A DNA stretch of 64,000 nucleotides from Diadophis punctatus similis (GCA_023053685.1 JALIGW010000005.1:18394501-18458500), one strand, 5' to 3'; counted from the stretch's first letter, positions 11,975-23,062 are shown. Translations and numbers: made by a program. Notes: generated from the sequence alone by a model not told the origin.

Positions 11975-12392
11975 CCGTATTTTTCATAGTATAAGACGCA
12001 CCTTCCCCCCCTAAAAGAGGCTGAAAATTTAGGTGCGTCTTATACTCTGAATGTAGCTTTTTCGAAGCTTTTTCCCCCAGCCCTAACGAGGTGCTAACTA
12101 TCTTCCCGGGCTTGCAGCCTTGTTTTCATTGCTACTCCCTCCGAAAAAGGTTTTTTCAGCCCTAACGAGGTACTAATGATCTTCCCAGCTTGCAGAGTTT
12201 TTTCATTGCTACTTCCTCCGAAGAAGTTTTTTTCCAGCCCTAACCAGGGGATACAATAATGTGCTGAAGTTGACCAGACTAAGGACGCTAGCCAGATGAA
12301 TACCTGGTAGGTAGATTTTTTCCCCTATTTTCTTCCCCCAAAACTAAGGTGCGTCTTATACTCCGGTGTGTCTTATACTCCGAAAAATACGC
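11975..12392. mobile_element. TA-flanked MITE (family L), copy 2
   Basis: Ends CCGTATTTTTCATAGTATAA and CTCCGAAAAATACGC. It shares the internal tandem units and the CTAAGGACGCTAGCCAGA block with the 10310 copy. The left flank is AA rather than TA, consistent with one substitution. The orientation matches copy 1. Confidence 0.83.
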
Positions 12393-12527
12393 TAAGTTGT
12401 GTCAAGAAAAGTACCATAGGAAAGAAGGACATGAAAGAAATAAGATAACAAAACCTTTATTGTCACCTTTTCTCTGTACACACTGGCACACATTAAAAAT
12501 GAAATTCTGATGCCCGTTCTCAAAAGA

Positions 12528-12570
12528 ACACACACACACACGCACACACACACACACACACGCACACACA
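12528..12570. repeat. (CA)n microsatellite
   Basis: About 21 CA units with two CG interruptions. Confidence 0.95.
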
Positions 12571-13199
12571 GTATATTAATCACAAATGAGTCTAACAGTA
12601 GAAAAAAGATAGTTGCATGTAGAATGTAGAAAATATAGACCAATTTTGATAAACATGAATTTAAAAAATTGGAATTGAGTGAAAGGGCTAAACCAGGAAC
12701 CACCAGCAAATGAATGCTAAATATACCACATTCAAAATTTGGGATTCCCTTAACATAAGTCTAAGTTTACAATGACCTAGTGGATAAGGATAGATTTTAA
12801 ACTGATTAGACAGACATTCATTGTAATTTCTTAGCTTTCCTAATTATTACATGGTTCGTGATTTATACTATTGATTACTGTCAGTGATACTTTTAGATGA
12901 ATTTGACCCTATATCCTTCAAAAGACACAAGTCATTTAATTACATAAAACCAAGCTAACATTATCCTGACATTTCTCATCTAACACATCCAATTTTATTG
13001 GATTCCAAAAAAATTTATTCATTATGTTTTCTATTTTTATTTCTGTCTCCTTTTTCTTTTCTTGTTTGTCTTTTTCTCCCCTTCTCTATAAAATGTTCAA
13101 TAAAAAAAGAATAAAAATGATTTTGAGGGAACTGAAATGAAGGAATGCTGAAAATAGTATTTTCAAGATCTGTGTGGCAATGATGGTGATATCTCGAAG
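12571..13199. other. No recognisable feature
   Basis: AT-rich, unique-looking sequence. Nothing is recognised. Confidence 0.4.
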
Positions 13200-14400
13200 A
13201 ATGAAATTGAAACAAGAGTTATAAAGTTCATATCTAAGAAAAAAAATATGGCGACTTTCATAAAAATGCCATGAGAATGATGAAAAATAATAAAACTTCA
13301 GATACAGATGGAGTAACTAGAGAAAAGATATATATTGTTTATGGAGTAGCTGTGCAATTTGTTTAACGTGTTTGTCAGAATTCTGATTGAGAAGTTATGA
13401 GACGGGACAATGAAAAATATTGAAAATGCAGAATGGCTTTTATGCAGACATGAGTTTTGCTTTTCAGCAGATCATTGGGAAATGTATGAATATGAGAAAT
13501 CGTTTATTGAAAATCTGTTATTTGTGGGAAAGTATGTGGTAAAATCCACAGTTGTGAAATAAAGCAACCCTTTAGAATTGAATATGAATTGCTGAATGTG
13601 ATAAGAATAATATGATGAAAACTGAAACATGATTAGCAAATAGCTCAATACTTAGGAAAGAGCAAAATGAGATGTGTGCTATCCTTTTGATTAATTAATG
13701 TATTTATGGACAGGCATGTAGAAATACTTCTGATAATATTAGATATGTAACGATTTGGAACATGAATGTGTGTGTACCTTTGCATGTAGATCATGCCTTG
13801 TTTTGATTCAAAACCCAAAATGTTTACAGAAAAATATAGATAGATGTTATTATATCTTATACATAAAAAGGGCAAAATCAGAGCACCTAAATGAGTGTGC
13901 TAGAACATTTACTAAAGTTGGAAAACAGATGGAGAAATTGTAAGATGTGTAAATGTTGTTAGGAAGGTGGTACCAGTAGATATTACAGTATATGGTGTAT
14001 ATGAGAAATGAAGTAGATATTACAGTATATGGTGTATATGAGAAATGAAGGTTTGTCAAAAGATGCAAAATGATGTTTCTTCCCTCATTCTGTTATATGA
14101 AAGTAAGAGTTAGGAATATCAAGTCAAACACAGAGTGAATGGTTATATTAAGACATATGTGTAGTAAAAAAAAATAGGATCAAAAATGAATGGTGCAGAA
14201 TAATATAAATAAATAATATAAAAAGTAACTTGGAAGTACAAAATAATTAAAGGGGACTTAATCACACAGAAAATGAATGAGGTTCATACTGAAAAGCAAA
14301 TTTATGAAAACATATTGAATGGGTTGAGGAAAAAGGAAAGATCAAGAAAGTTGTGACTGAATGGACTTGATGAGAATCTCAAAAAGACAAGAAAATAGTG
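13200..14400 (+). pseudogene. Possible heavily decayed LINE reverse transcriptase
   Basis: Plus-strand fragments across several frames weakly resemble LINE polymerase text: NNKTSDTDGVTREK near 13290, AFQQIIGKCMNMRNRLL near 13460-13510, and RNEGLSKDAK near 14040. Stops and frame changes are frequent, so no frame is usable. The purine-rich plus strand fits an old LINE ORF. The clade cannot be given and the call is tentative. Confidence 0.3.
13976..14049. repeat. Tandem duplication of 37 bp
   Basis: The unit starting GTAGATATTACAGTATATGG at 13976 is repeated at 14013 with no visible difference across the unit, so the duplication is recent. Confidence 0.9.
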
Positions 14401-14423
14401 TCAGAGGTGATCAAAATAAGTAA

Positions 14424-14528
14424 AATGGTGGTTGTGGCATTGTGATATAAGCTTCATCCCTTTATATTGTAGCATTAACCCATTTATAAAAGGGGTGGGA
14501 CTTGTATTGCAATGCCACAACCACCATC
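14424..14528. mobile_element. Small palindromic MITE
   Basis: Arms ATGGTGGTTGTGGCATTG (about 14425-14442) and CAATGCCACAACCACCAT (about 14510-14527) are perfect reverse complements around an 67-bp centre that includes TTTATAAAAGGGGTGGGA. The form is that of a non-autonomous DNA transposon. The family was not identified. Confidence 0.65.
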
Positions 14529-14739
14529 TTGTCTATTTTGTCTCTCAATGAGTTGGCAAAAATAAAGATATATTTTACAAGAATAGAAAGATTAAAGAGG
14601 TATAATTAATATGGTAGGTGTAAACTAGACTTAGATTTTCTTTCCCCTTACTTATGGCCTTTAACTTCTATTGTTTGCCTCTTATTACTTATTAATTTTA
14701 TGCAATTCACATAGCATGGCTTACCCAGGAGGAATTAAA

Positions 14740-15050
14740 TAATGGATATTCCTACACAAATAAATAGGTTTCTTTACATAACATATAAATGATCGCAAAT
14801 CAGCTGCCATGTAGATGGTGTAGGAGATGACTAGGCTGAGACTGAAGGAGGGATCAAATGTGTCATCAGTCATGAGTCCCTTCACCACCACAAGAGATAT
14901 AAGTCCAGTCCACCTTGAATTCCATTGACTCTTATCTACTTTCAATTTGTTTTTGGACTATTAGTAGTTCAGATTCTTGTAGAGAACTTAATTTACAATA
15001 AATCTTTATACCTATTTGAACTGCCTGGATCTTCTGATTTCCTTGGTGCT
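14740..15050 (+). mobile_element. LTR-like repeat (family N), copy 1
   Basis: Similar sequence occurs in reverse at 29360-29610 and 48555-48760. Shared blocks include GTAGGAGATGACTAGGCTGA, GATTCTTGTAGAGAACTTAA and a polyadenylation signal in CAATAAATCTTTAT, followed by TTTGAACTGCCTGG. A compact repeat with an internal poly-A signal suggests an LTR, but I did not find clear TG/CA ends, so the class is inference. Confidence 0.5.
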
Positions 15051-15489
15051 TCACAGATGGCTTTGGAAAAGGCCTGAGACAAATTCATGAAGTTTTGGGC
15101 TATCAGTAACTGAAAGTATCACCTCATGGATCATTGGCAACTTCTATGAGACACCATCAGCATAACGCTTAAATACAAAATACAATCAGTGCAGCTGTCC
15201 TCTATGGCTGTGAGATTTTTGAGTGCCACTGTGTTCAACATAACACTCAAGTAGGTAACCCTTGACCTTATCTAGCAGGTTTCTTGCTATAGTTTGAGGA
15301 ATATACACTATAGGAAAACATAAACGCAACATAACACCACAATCAGGTTTAATATGATAGACTTGCAGGGCCAGCATAACGTGCAACATGTTTATATCAG
15401 TATAATATAATGTTACAAACATATACGTATGTGAGAATGTGTGCTAGTTATTACTTATTTGGGTTTAGGGATTTTTTTCCTCTTATTTA
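15051..15489. other. No recognisable feature
   Basis: AT-rich sequence, nothing recognised. Confidence 0.4.
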
Positions 15490-15602
15490 TTGAGTTATTG
15501 AGATGCATTCTGTGTTTTCGGGGGGGCTGCACCAAGGGAGGCTCATTCAATTTCATTGTACACATGTTGTGCATTGACAATAAAGGTTTGATTTGATTTG
15601 AT
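15490..15602 (+). mobile_element. LINE-type 3' tail
   Basis: CAATTTCATTGTACACATG, then TGACAATAAAGGTTTGAT, then a short (TTTGA)n run resemble the 3' end of a non-LTR element with its own poly-A signal. Only the tail is present, so the family is unassigned. Confidence 0.4.
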
Positions 15603-15776
15603 TACTTGCGACTGCTTTACACATTTGAAATGCTAAATTAAAACATTTCTGCTTATTCTATCATATTGCTAATTTCTTTTTTTGGGAGGGCATTTTCTTA
15701 CATTTGTTATGTGATTTCATTTGCTTTTTGATGTTTCTCTTTCATTCTATACTGCCCTGAATTTAAGTTGATAAAC

Positions 15777-16177
15777 TGTCAGGCCGAAGCCATTTTAGTT
15801 GGGGTCTTTGGCTTGCCACACTTTGTATTCTTTGCTGTGGAAATTTGGGAGGAGTAATTGCAGGAGGGATGTCTGCATGTAGCCATAACAAATTCCTTCT
15901 AGGTTGTCAAGGTCATCCTTTGTCTTTGCACTCCTGCACCTGCACGGAAGGAGATGGCAGTTTCTGCCAAGTTGGCAGATGAAGATTGGTTAATGTGATG
16001 GACTTGGGTGTGTGGGGACAAGGGCTTGAACTTTCAACTGGGTGGAGAAACCCCTGGGACTTCAGATTCAGGTTTCTCCCAGATGTGCCAACATGGCTCT
16101 GTTAATAAATTGGAACTTTGAGGAATACTTTGTCTCGGACTCTGATTTAATTTTCAATGCTATTTGGAATCCTGACA
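15777..16177 (+). mobile_element. Probable solo LTR
   Basis: The segment begins TGTCAGG and ends CCTGACA, a perfect 7-bp terminal inverted repeat with the TG/CA rule of LTRs. AAAC lies just before it, and AAAC (overlapping the last base) lies at 16177-16180, a near-perfect 4-bp duplication. A poly-A signal is in GTTAATAAATTGG at about 16101-16113, about 65 bases before the end, as expected for R/U5. No internal gag or pol sequence and no second LTR is visible, which fits recombination to a solo LTR. Gypsy or ERV origin is not resolved. Confidence 0.7.
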
Positions 16178-16181
16178 AACT

Positions 16182-17079
16182 CTTTTAAATAAAAACAAAG
16201 CGACACTCTACATTGAAAAATTTCAAGGTCCTACCTGATGGAGAAGATATAAGGTCTAATGAGCCATTTGCTTGATTCTTTAGAAGGCACTGCTAATTAA
16301 TCTTCAAAATGCAATTTGGTGGATGGAGGCATTGGACCAACATTGAAAGGGTCACAGTTATTTACAGATACATCTCCTTTGTCTTCCTCTGCAGAGGTTA
16401 TTTTTTTTTAGTTAAGATATAAAAATAATATCCATGAACTAGGAGGAAGGCTACAAAACCAGATTTATCGCATGTATAAAAGTATAAAAATATTTTTTTA
16501 ATAGAATGCAGGTTTGTATCTTAGTATATTCAAGGTCACTTGGAAAACAATTCAGCACAGAGTTGCTATAAATAATATAGTCTATGTCCTGCAATCCAAT
16601 ATTGTTTTATAGATGATATTTAAGGCATTTATTCTATTATTCTCTACTTATTTCACTGTATTTATTTTTATATTCCAAAAGCAGCATTTCTATAGCCTTC
16701 TGGTATCATTTTTAATGATGAGGGTTCTAGGAAAACACGGCAATTTGCTTTCACAGCAATTTTTCTTTGTAATGAATGTGTTTGACTTTAAGAAGGAAAA
16801 GGGGAAAAAATACAGGTAGAAGCTGGATAGATGATCTTCCTTCTAACTGAATTATTACAGAATTAACTACCTTAATCTGTACAATAATTTTGTAATTTTT
16901 CTGTTGATTCCTCAAATGTTGGGAAACTTTTTAGCTACATTATAAATGGTACAGTTGTGGTAGAAATGGAAGTTAAATATCCATAAAGGAAATTAAGAGG
17001 TAGCTGGTTCTATCTGTTAGAAGCTCTACTGTGTTAACTTCCCTAAGAATGATATATGGTGGCTACCACCTCACACTTT
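16182..17079. other. No recognisable feature
   Basis: AT-rich, unique-looking sequence. A short frame near 16613 is hydrophobic but has no family features. Confidence 0.4.
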
Positions 17080-17205
17080 TCCTTTGGTTTATTTTTTCAT
17101 GTATTTATTTTATTTTATGTATTTATTTAAAGAATGTATATAGCCATCCATCTTATATTGTGATCATAGATAGCTGACTACAATCAATAAAAGCAATAAT
17201 AACAA
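17080..17205. mobile_element. Fragment of an interspersed LINE/SINE-type repeat
   Basis: TTATTT-rich sequence followed by ATATAGCCATCCATCTTATA and a CAATAAAAGCAATAATAAC tail. It resembles the simple-sequence-plus-gene-poor fragments at 28690, 44045 and 47540. Family unresolved. Confidence 0.4.
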
Positions 17206-17206
17206 T

Positions 17207-17233
17207 TATGAAGACCTCTTCGAGGTCTTCATA
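17207..17233. repeat. Perfect 12-bp hairpin with 3-base loop
   Basis: TATGAAGACCTC at 17207-17218 pairs exactly with GAGGTCTTCATA at 17222-17233. Confidence 0.9.
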
Positions 17234-17244
17234 CGATTATTAGC

Positions 17245-17560
17245 CACCTAACGGAGCCTCCATCATCTCAATGCTTGGGGGAAGAACCAGGGTTTCATGG
17301 ACTTACACAAGGCTGAAAGCGTAGGGACCCTTCAAATCACAAATGGAAAATTTTATTAAAGGGCTGAGGTAGCTACAGAGAAGGAATACCTTTGAGATCT
17401 CATTGGTTGACAGAATTTAAGGGAGTACTCCATTCTAACAGACCTAGTGGGGCAGGCAGTTATTCTGGAGGAGAGGAAGCTCCTCAAATAACCTGGCCCT
17501 GTTCAATTATTTAAAAATTACAGCCAAATTGTTGTGGTTTATAGGGAACCAGATGACCCA
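17245..17560. other. Possible old interspersed repeat
   Basis: Relatively GC-richer sequence with GGGCTGAGGTAGCTACAG and CTAACAGACCTAGTGGGGCA. It has the look of a squamate LINE UTR but has no second copy in the window, so the call is weak. Confidence 0.3.
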
Positions 17561-17690
17561 TGAGCCATCATTGTTTCAGAGATAAGACCTGCGATCAAAA
17601 AAGAAGTGGGAGTGGGAGCAAATTTCTGACCTCCTGTTGGCTTCCCCATTGGGTTTCCTTGTAGGAAGCTGGCAGGGAATATCAGAAATC

Positions 17691-17790
17691 CTTCCTTCCT
17701 TCCTTCCTTCCTTCCTTCCTTCCTTCCTTCCTTCCTTCCTTCCTTCCTTCCTTCCTTCCTTCCTTCTCTCCTTCCCTCCCTCCCTCCTTT
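17691..17790. repeat. (CCTT)n microsatellite
   Basis: About 18 CCTT units followed by degenerate CCCT/CTCC units. A lysine/glutamate/glycine-rich reading frame on the other strand is an artefact. Confidence 0.95.
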
Positions 17791-18114
17791 CCCTTTTTAT
17801 ATAGGGCCTATCATAGTCACTTTTCTGCCTGTACACTTACATTACTGCCCCATAAATCTAAATCTAAATGCTGAAATGAGATCTGGGAATAATTTAATCG
17901 GAGATTAATTTTACTATATTGAATGAAAAGCATTGATTCTTTTGTATATATTCCTATGAATGATGAATCACATTCACAGGTATTAAAACTTTTAAAAGAT
18001 GAAGATTAAAAACTAGTGCCAACTAATATAAAGTTAGGAAGAAATTCTTCTGAACTATTTTTCTGATTATATGTTTGTTCTCACTCATCCACTCGTGTCA
18101 TTTAACAGAACGTT

Positions 18115-18119
<5 letters not shown>
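17791..18119. other. No recognisable feature
   Basis: AT-rich sequence, nothing recognised. Confidence 0.4.

Positions 18120-18159
<40 letters not shown>
18120..18159. repeat. (GA)n microsatellite
   Basis: Twenty uninterrupted GA units. Confidence 0.95.
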
Positions 18160-18163
<4 letters not shown>

Positions 18164-19175
18164 CAGCCTATATGCAGGTGAAGAAGTGGCAGAACCTGGG
18201 GTGGAGTTTAAAGATGGATCAGCCTAGAATCCCTACGTAGCCACAAGCAGACTAGGTGAATTCCTGCCTTGATGAACCCTTTTCTATCTTCAACCAGTAG
18301 TTGTGAAGATTCCTGTGTATAGGCTGTTTAGCAATACATCTATTTAATTGGAGCTTTACATGTGGACCTGGTCTCATGTCCTGACATTAACTTAATCAGT
18401 ACCTCTAAATAACATTAGGTATAGTTTGACTTGTTTGGGTTGAAGAGCATAGTGAAAGGATGGGCTATGCACTTACTCATTACTGCTACCACAGCAGAGT
18501 TTTAAGACAAGGGATCAGGAAACCATTTAGTAGGATGAAAAGAATTTCCAATGTACCAGACTGGTTTTCATATTTTGTAATAAATAAGATAATACATAGC
18601 ACTGCTCTTTGAAAAAAATAATTCCTCTGGATAATTAAATAAACAAAATAATTAAATAATCTAATCAAATTTTAACACTGATTTCAAAGCACCACATCCA
18701 CTGCTGCCTTTCTGCTTTCAGGTACATATTTTTGATACATGGGTTAGGGGAGATACTTATACAGTAAATGATTGTTCCAATGAGATTTAGATATGTTGTT
18801 TTGGCCACGGTTTGATAGTGTTCTCAGAAGCAATTTAATGTAGAGCTGATAGGATGATAAGATTATCATATAATATCCTACAGATTCTTCGTGACATCAG
18901 GGATTGCATCCTGCTGTAAACAATCAATAGTTATCATGTCTAAATGGAAAGCTTTGGAACAATGTTTCATGAGCTCTGAAAATGAAATGAGATACTTGCC
19001 AAGGCCTTCTGAGGATTGCTCGAACCTTACATATTTAATGTAAGGGTGGTATTTACTGAGACACTAAGCAGTGTACTGTTTACACTGATGGTTTGTGATT
19101 GATCATAAGAACTTGGTTTAGAACTTATATGTAAAAACTACCCAATATTTCCTCTGATTTATTGGAAAATATTGG
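18160..19175. other. No recognisable feature
   Basis: AT-rich, unique-looking sequence. Nothing is recognised. Confidence 0.4.
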
Positions 19176-19620
19176 GGAAAATGCTATGGCCAGGTTATCT
19201 TCGGGACCGCATCCTGCCGCATACCTCCCTACGACCGGTTAGGGCCCACAGAGTTGGCCTCCTCCAGGTCCCATCGACCAAACAATGTCGGTTGGCGGGG
19301 CCGAGGGGGAGGGCCTTCTCTGTGGGAGTTCCCTCCCTGTGGAACCAGCTTCCCCCGGAGATCAGGACCATCCCCACCCTACTGGCCTTCCGGAAAGCAA
19401 TAAAAACTTGGCTCTTCCGGCAGGCGGGGTGAAAGTGAGACCAATTAGATTAGATATGGGTCTCCCCCCTTGTTTATGAATATATGATACTTTTTAACTT
19501 TTGTATTTTTTTAACTATTGTATTTTATACTGGAAATGGTTTTCTAATATGTTGTGAGCCACCCAGAGTCCCCTGGGAGTTGGGCGGCATAGAAATCCAT
19601 CCAAATAAATAAATAAATAA
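19176..19620 (+). mobile_element. 5'-truncated L2/CR1-group LINE 3' end (family M), copy 1
   Basis: The first 250 bases encode GYLRDRILPHTSLRPVRAHR, then FSVGVPSLWNQLPPEIRTIP and a terminal KTWLFRQAG before a stop near 19430. This is the last part of a reverse transcriptase closely matching the longer copy at 49600-50597. The 3' UTR has GTTGTGAGCCACCCAGAGTC and GGGAGTTGGGCGGCAT and ends in (AAAT)n. The C-terminal frame is open and only lightly mutated, so the copy is young. A hAT element landed just beyond the tail. Confidence 0.85.
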
Positions 19621-19632
19621 ATATGTAAAGAA

Positions 19633-19907
19633 CAGTGGTGGGATTCAATTTACTACCGGTTCTATGGGCATGGCTTGGTGGGCGTGGCTTGGTGGGCGTG
19701 GCAGGGGAAGGATACTGTAAAATCTCCATTCCCACCCCACTCCATTGGAAGGATACTGCAAAATCCCCATCTCCTCCCGATCAGCTGGGACTCGGGAGGC
19801 AGAGAATAGATGGGGGCGGGGCCAGTCAGAGGTGGTTCTCCGAACTACTCAAAATTTCCACTACTGGTTCTCCAGAACTGGTCAGAACCTGCTGAATCCC
19901 ACCTCTG
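19633..19907 (+). mobile_element. Non-autonomous hAT element, family B, copy 1
   Basis: Starts CAGTGGTGGGATTCAATTTA and ends CTGCTGAATCCCACCTCTG, flanked by a perfect 8-bp duplication GTAAAGAA (19625-19632 and 19908-19915). The interior has repeated GGCGTGGCTTGGTG units. The sister copy is at 47602. There is no transposase. Confidence 0.93.
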
Positions 19908-19915
19908 GTAAAGAA

Positions 19916-20413
19916 TTACATTTATCTGGTAAGACCTGCTTCAGTTCATGTCACATCTTTACACAAATGACCATGATATATTACTTAGTGGTCCCATTTC
20001 TGCAATTAGTTGCTTTTTGAAATCAATAGCTACTGTGAATAACAAAATGACCACATGGAGTGGTTGATACTCTGCCTTGATCTTGGTGAGAAAAGAGACA
20101 AAATGGACATTATAGATGTTGGCTCTTTCTATCATATCATTAGGCTTTTTATTCAAGCTAACATGGAGGAAATCCAGGGCTGATTTTTATGGCATGCAGA
20201 GTTAAATAATTTATTAGATGCTACCACATGTGCTGATGGCCACCAATTGAGATGGTTTTAAAAAGAGATGCAAGATATTCATAGAGGAGAGGTCATCAGT
20301 TAGGGCTATGGTTTTAATAGATACATGCATTTATATTATTTTATTATTGATATTTAATTTTATTTAATTGTTGGTTGGAGAATCATCTAGAGTTCAATAC
20401 AAGTTGGCTAGTT
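19916..20413. other. No recognisable feature
   Basis: AT-rich sequence between hAT insertions. Nothing is recognised. Confidence 0.4.
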
Positions 20414-20421
20414 ATATAGAT

Positions 20422-20672
20422 CACATTTCCTCAATCTTTCCAGCTTTGTGGCCTGGAGGGGGAGGGGAAGAGGGGATCGTTCCATGTGAGTGGTGGACAA
20501 GTGTGCAAGTAAGCACAGCTTGTGCAAATGGAGCATGCGTGCACATGCCCACTCGCTGCTTGCACAAGTGGGGATACCTGCATGTGTGCATGCTTACCTG
20601 TCACTTCCGCAGCCCAGTTCTGAATGGCTCAAGGCCCAGTAGTGAGCTGCAGCCAGGGGTTGGGGACCCCTG
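20422..20672. mobile_element. Non-autonomous hAT element
   Basis: The right end GGTTGGGGACCCCTG is a typical hAT end. The left end, CACATTTCCTCAATCTTTCC, is more diverged. A perfect 8-bp duplication ATATAGAT (20414-20421 and 20673-20680) proves the boundaries. The interior is rich in GTGCATGC-type motifs. Confidence 0.85.
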
Positions 20673-20822
20673 ATATAGATATTTTAAATATATAAGCAGT
20701 TAAATCAATGATAGCAAAGCTTAACTATACACTTTTGATGAGCATTGATTAATTCTTTCTTCCTTAGGAGCTTCTTTAATATTCTAGTTGTCCATTATCT
20801 AGTGCAGAAGGTTGGATTAGAT

Positions 20823-20957
20823 CAGGGATGTCAAACTCGCATCATCACAGCATCGTCACGTGATGTATCAGGACTCTCCATCCCTTTGCTAAACTGGATG
20901 TGGGCGTGGCCAGCACATGACGCATCCGGCCTGTGGACCGCGAGTTTAGCAGCGCTG
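20823..20957. mobile_element. Short hAT MITE, family E, copy 1
   Basis: Left end CAGGGATGTCAAACTCGC and right end GCGAGTTTAGCAGCGCTG are inverted repeats. They are flanked by a perfect 8-bp duplication GATTAGAT (20815-20822 and 20958-20965). Confidence 0.9.
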
Positions 20958-20965
20958 GATTAGAT

Positions 20966-21267
20966 AATATAAGGGTATATAAGAATGACCATTGAGAATA
21001 GGGGCAAGGCATTCTATCTAAGATAACAGAGGATAAGATAAGAGAGGAAATAACCTGAAATATTGGTGGATTGGTGGAAAAGGAAGCTTCTTCTTCCTAG
21101 TTTCTCAGGCTGTAAAGGAGATGGTAGGAGATTTGTAATTCCAGACATGCAAGATTCTGTTACAAAAAAAAAGTAGTATTACCTCATCTGGTCTATTTCT
21201 TTTCTGGTGTATCTGGGAAGGCTGACCCAAAGGTCTTTGGCTTCTCCCTTTATGCTTCTAAAGAATG
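20966..21267. other. No recognisable feature
   Basis: Short unique-looking stretch between two hAT elements. Confidence 0.4.
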
Positions 21268-21275
21268 TTCTAGAA

Positions 21276-22015
21276 CAGTGTTCACCAACTGGTGGTCCGT
21301 GAGAAATTTTTGGTGGTCTGCAGAAATTTTTTTTGCATTTTTTATATTGCACTAAATCAGGAGTCCTCAAACTATGGCCCCTGGGCTGTATACGTGCAAT
21401 GAACTCTTGTGTTACTGCAGAGAGTCTTCCCTCTTTAGGGTCTTTTTGTGCAGGTCAGAGGGGGGCAGAAATTCCGACTTGGGGTTTGCTTCAGCCTTCT
21501 GGTGCGGGGCTTTGGGCAAAGGCTGGATGGAAGCGCCACTGGTGTGAAAGAGTGGGACTGTGGCCTGGAAACCATCTCAGCCCACTAAGCCTCCAGGTGC
21601 CGGTATCTGGCCTTGCACTCCTGCAGGTCTTCCCTCTGCTTGGAAAACCTATGCTCGTAGTCTTCAGTGAGGTGCTTCTGCTGAGCCTTCTTCTCGGTCA
21701 GATCCAATTTGAACTGAGCCAGCTATTTTTCCAACTCTTTGTTGTGGTGGCTGCTTAGCTCCAACAACTGTTTCCTATTGGGGCCCTAAGGAGCCCGGGC
21801 GGGCAGGGGAGGAGTGGCTGAGAGGGGAGGGGTGAGTAGAGGCCGGCAAGGCACCCCTCGACGTGAGTGATATCAAGTTGGCCATGCCCACCCAGTCACA
21901 TGACCACCTAACCACGGCCACCCAGCCAGTCATTAGGCAGATCATATTAGTGGTCCGCGGGATTTAAAATTATGAATTTAGTGGTCCTTGAGGTCCAAAA
22001 GGTTGGGGACCCCTC
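21276..22015. mobile_element. Composite hAT element carrying a captured coding fragment, copy 2
   Basis: Left end CAGTGTTCACCAACTGG and right end GGTTGGGGACCCCTC, flanked by a perfect 8-bp duplication TTCTAGAA (21268-21275 and 22016-22023). It is collinear with the 7073 element, including the internal CAG-type hAT end and the captured fragment. It lacks about 50 bases within that fragment. It has an independent insertion site, so the composite unit was mobile after the capture. Confidence 0.92.
21420..21780 (-). pseudogene. Captured coiled-coil protein fragment, second copy
   Basis: The minus strand reads KQLLELSSHHNKELEK, then LAQFKLDLTEKKAQQKHLTE, DYEHRFSKQREDLQECKARY and RHLEA, collinear with the copy at 7215-7640. 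Stops follow ELEK and RHLEA, where the other copy has glutamine codons. A deletion removes the segment equivalent to QFQPMMQSHWNKAL. The reading frame downstream is shifted. The source gene is not identified. Confidence 0.6.
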
Positions 22016-22023
22016 TTCTAGAA

Positions 22024-22964
22024 AACTCATCCATTTAATTGTAACACTTGGACAAGCCAGAGACAGCTTATAATTAAACTTAATCAAATACCTGTTCCAG
22101 TATTGGTCTAGAAGAGTATCTTTCAAGCAATGAAACATGATCAAAATCTAATTAATATGCAAAATAACCTCAAACCTAATTAGTTTAACATAGTTTTCAA
22201 AGATACAAAAATTGATAAATGCCTTCCAAAACCTCTGGGCACCCTGTCTAAAATCCTAGCATTTCCCTTTATGCTGAAGTTCTCTCCCAATGTTTACATT
22301 AGAAACTTTATCGTTTCTAATGAGCTCCTAGATTTTCAATGTATATTTGCAGCTTCTATCTCCCTCTCATTGTGTTATATATTATTTTATAGCAGAAGTT
22401 TAGTTTCTATTTGTAATTTATTTATTTATATATCACATTTACAAATCACCAATCTCTCTCACAGAACAGCTGTCATGTAAAAGACAAAAATATGAACTCG
22501 ATGCTAAATATTCATTATAATTTCGCACTTTTTGCTATAGAGAATGCAAAGCAGGTTTTGTAAAATGATTTATTTTTTTATATGTTTAATTAGAGTAAAC
22601 TATAAGAAATTCAATAAGATTTATTTACTTCTTAGTAATCTTTTACTGGATAATGAAAAAGTATGATTTGTAAGTTCAGAATTGGTATCTCACTCATTTG
22701 TGAATCAAGGACCTTTGAAAGATCGGTTGCTGTTGATGTAGTGTAAATTAGAATTGTTTTAATAGAAAAAATATTCATCAGAATATTCATCAGAAAAGCA
22801 AACTACTGATTAGGATGAAATGCACATGAATGGTTCAATAGAATTGAAGGATCAATAGAATTAAAGAACAGAAAAAGCAAAGATTTTGGATTGATATTAA
22901 GAAAATACCTTAATATCATTTATTGATATCTGTTGGTCCTTGATGTATATTTTACCAAAATTCT

Positions 22965-22970
<6 letters not shown>
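22024..22970. other. No recognisable feature
   Basis: AT-rich, unique-looking sequence. Nothing is recognised. Confidence 0.4.
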
Positions 22971-23053
<83 letters not shown>

Positions 23054-23062
23054 CCCCCCCCC
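22971..23062. repeat. (CT)40 microsatellite followed by poly-C
   Basis: Forty uninterrupted CT units (22971-23050) are followed directly by twelve C. Confidence 0.97.
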
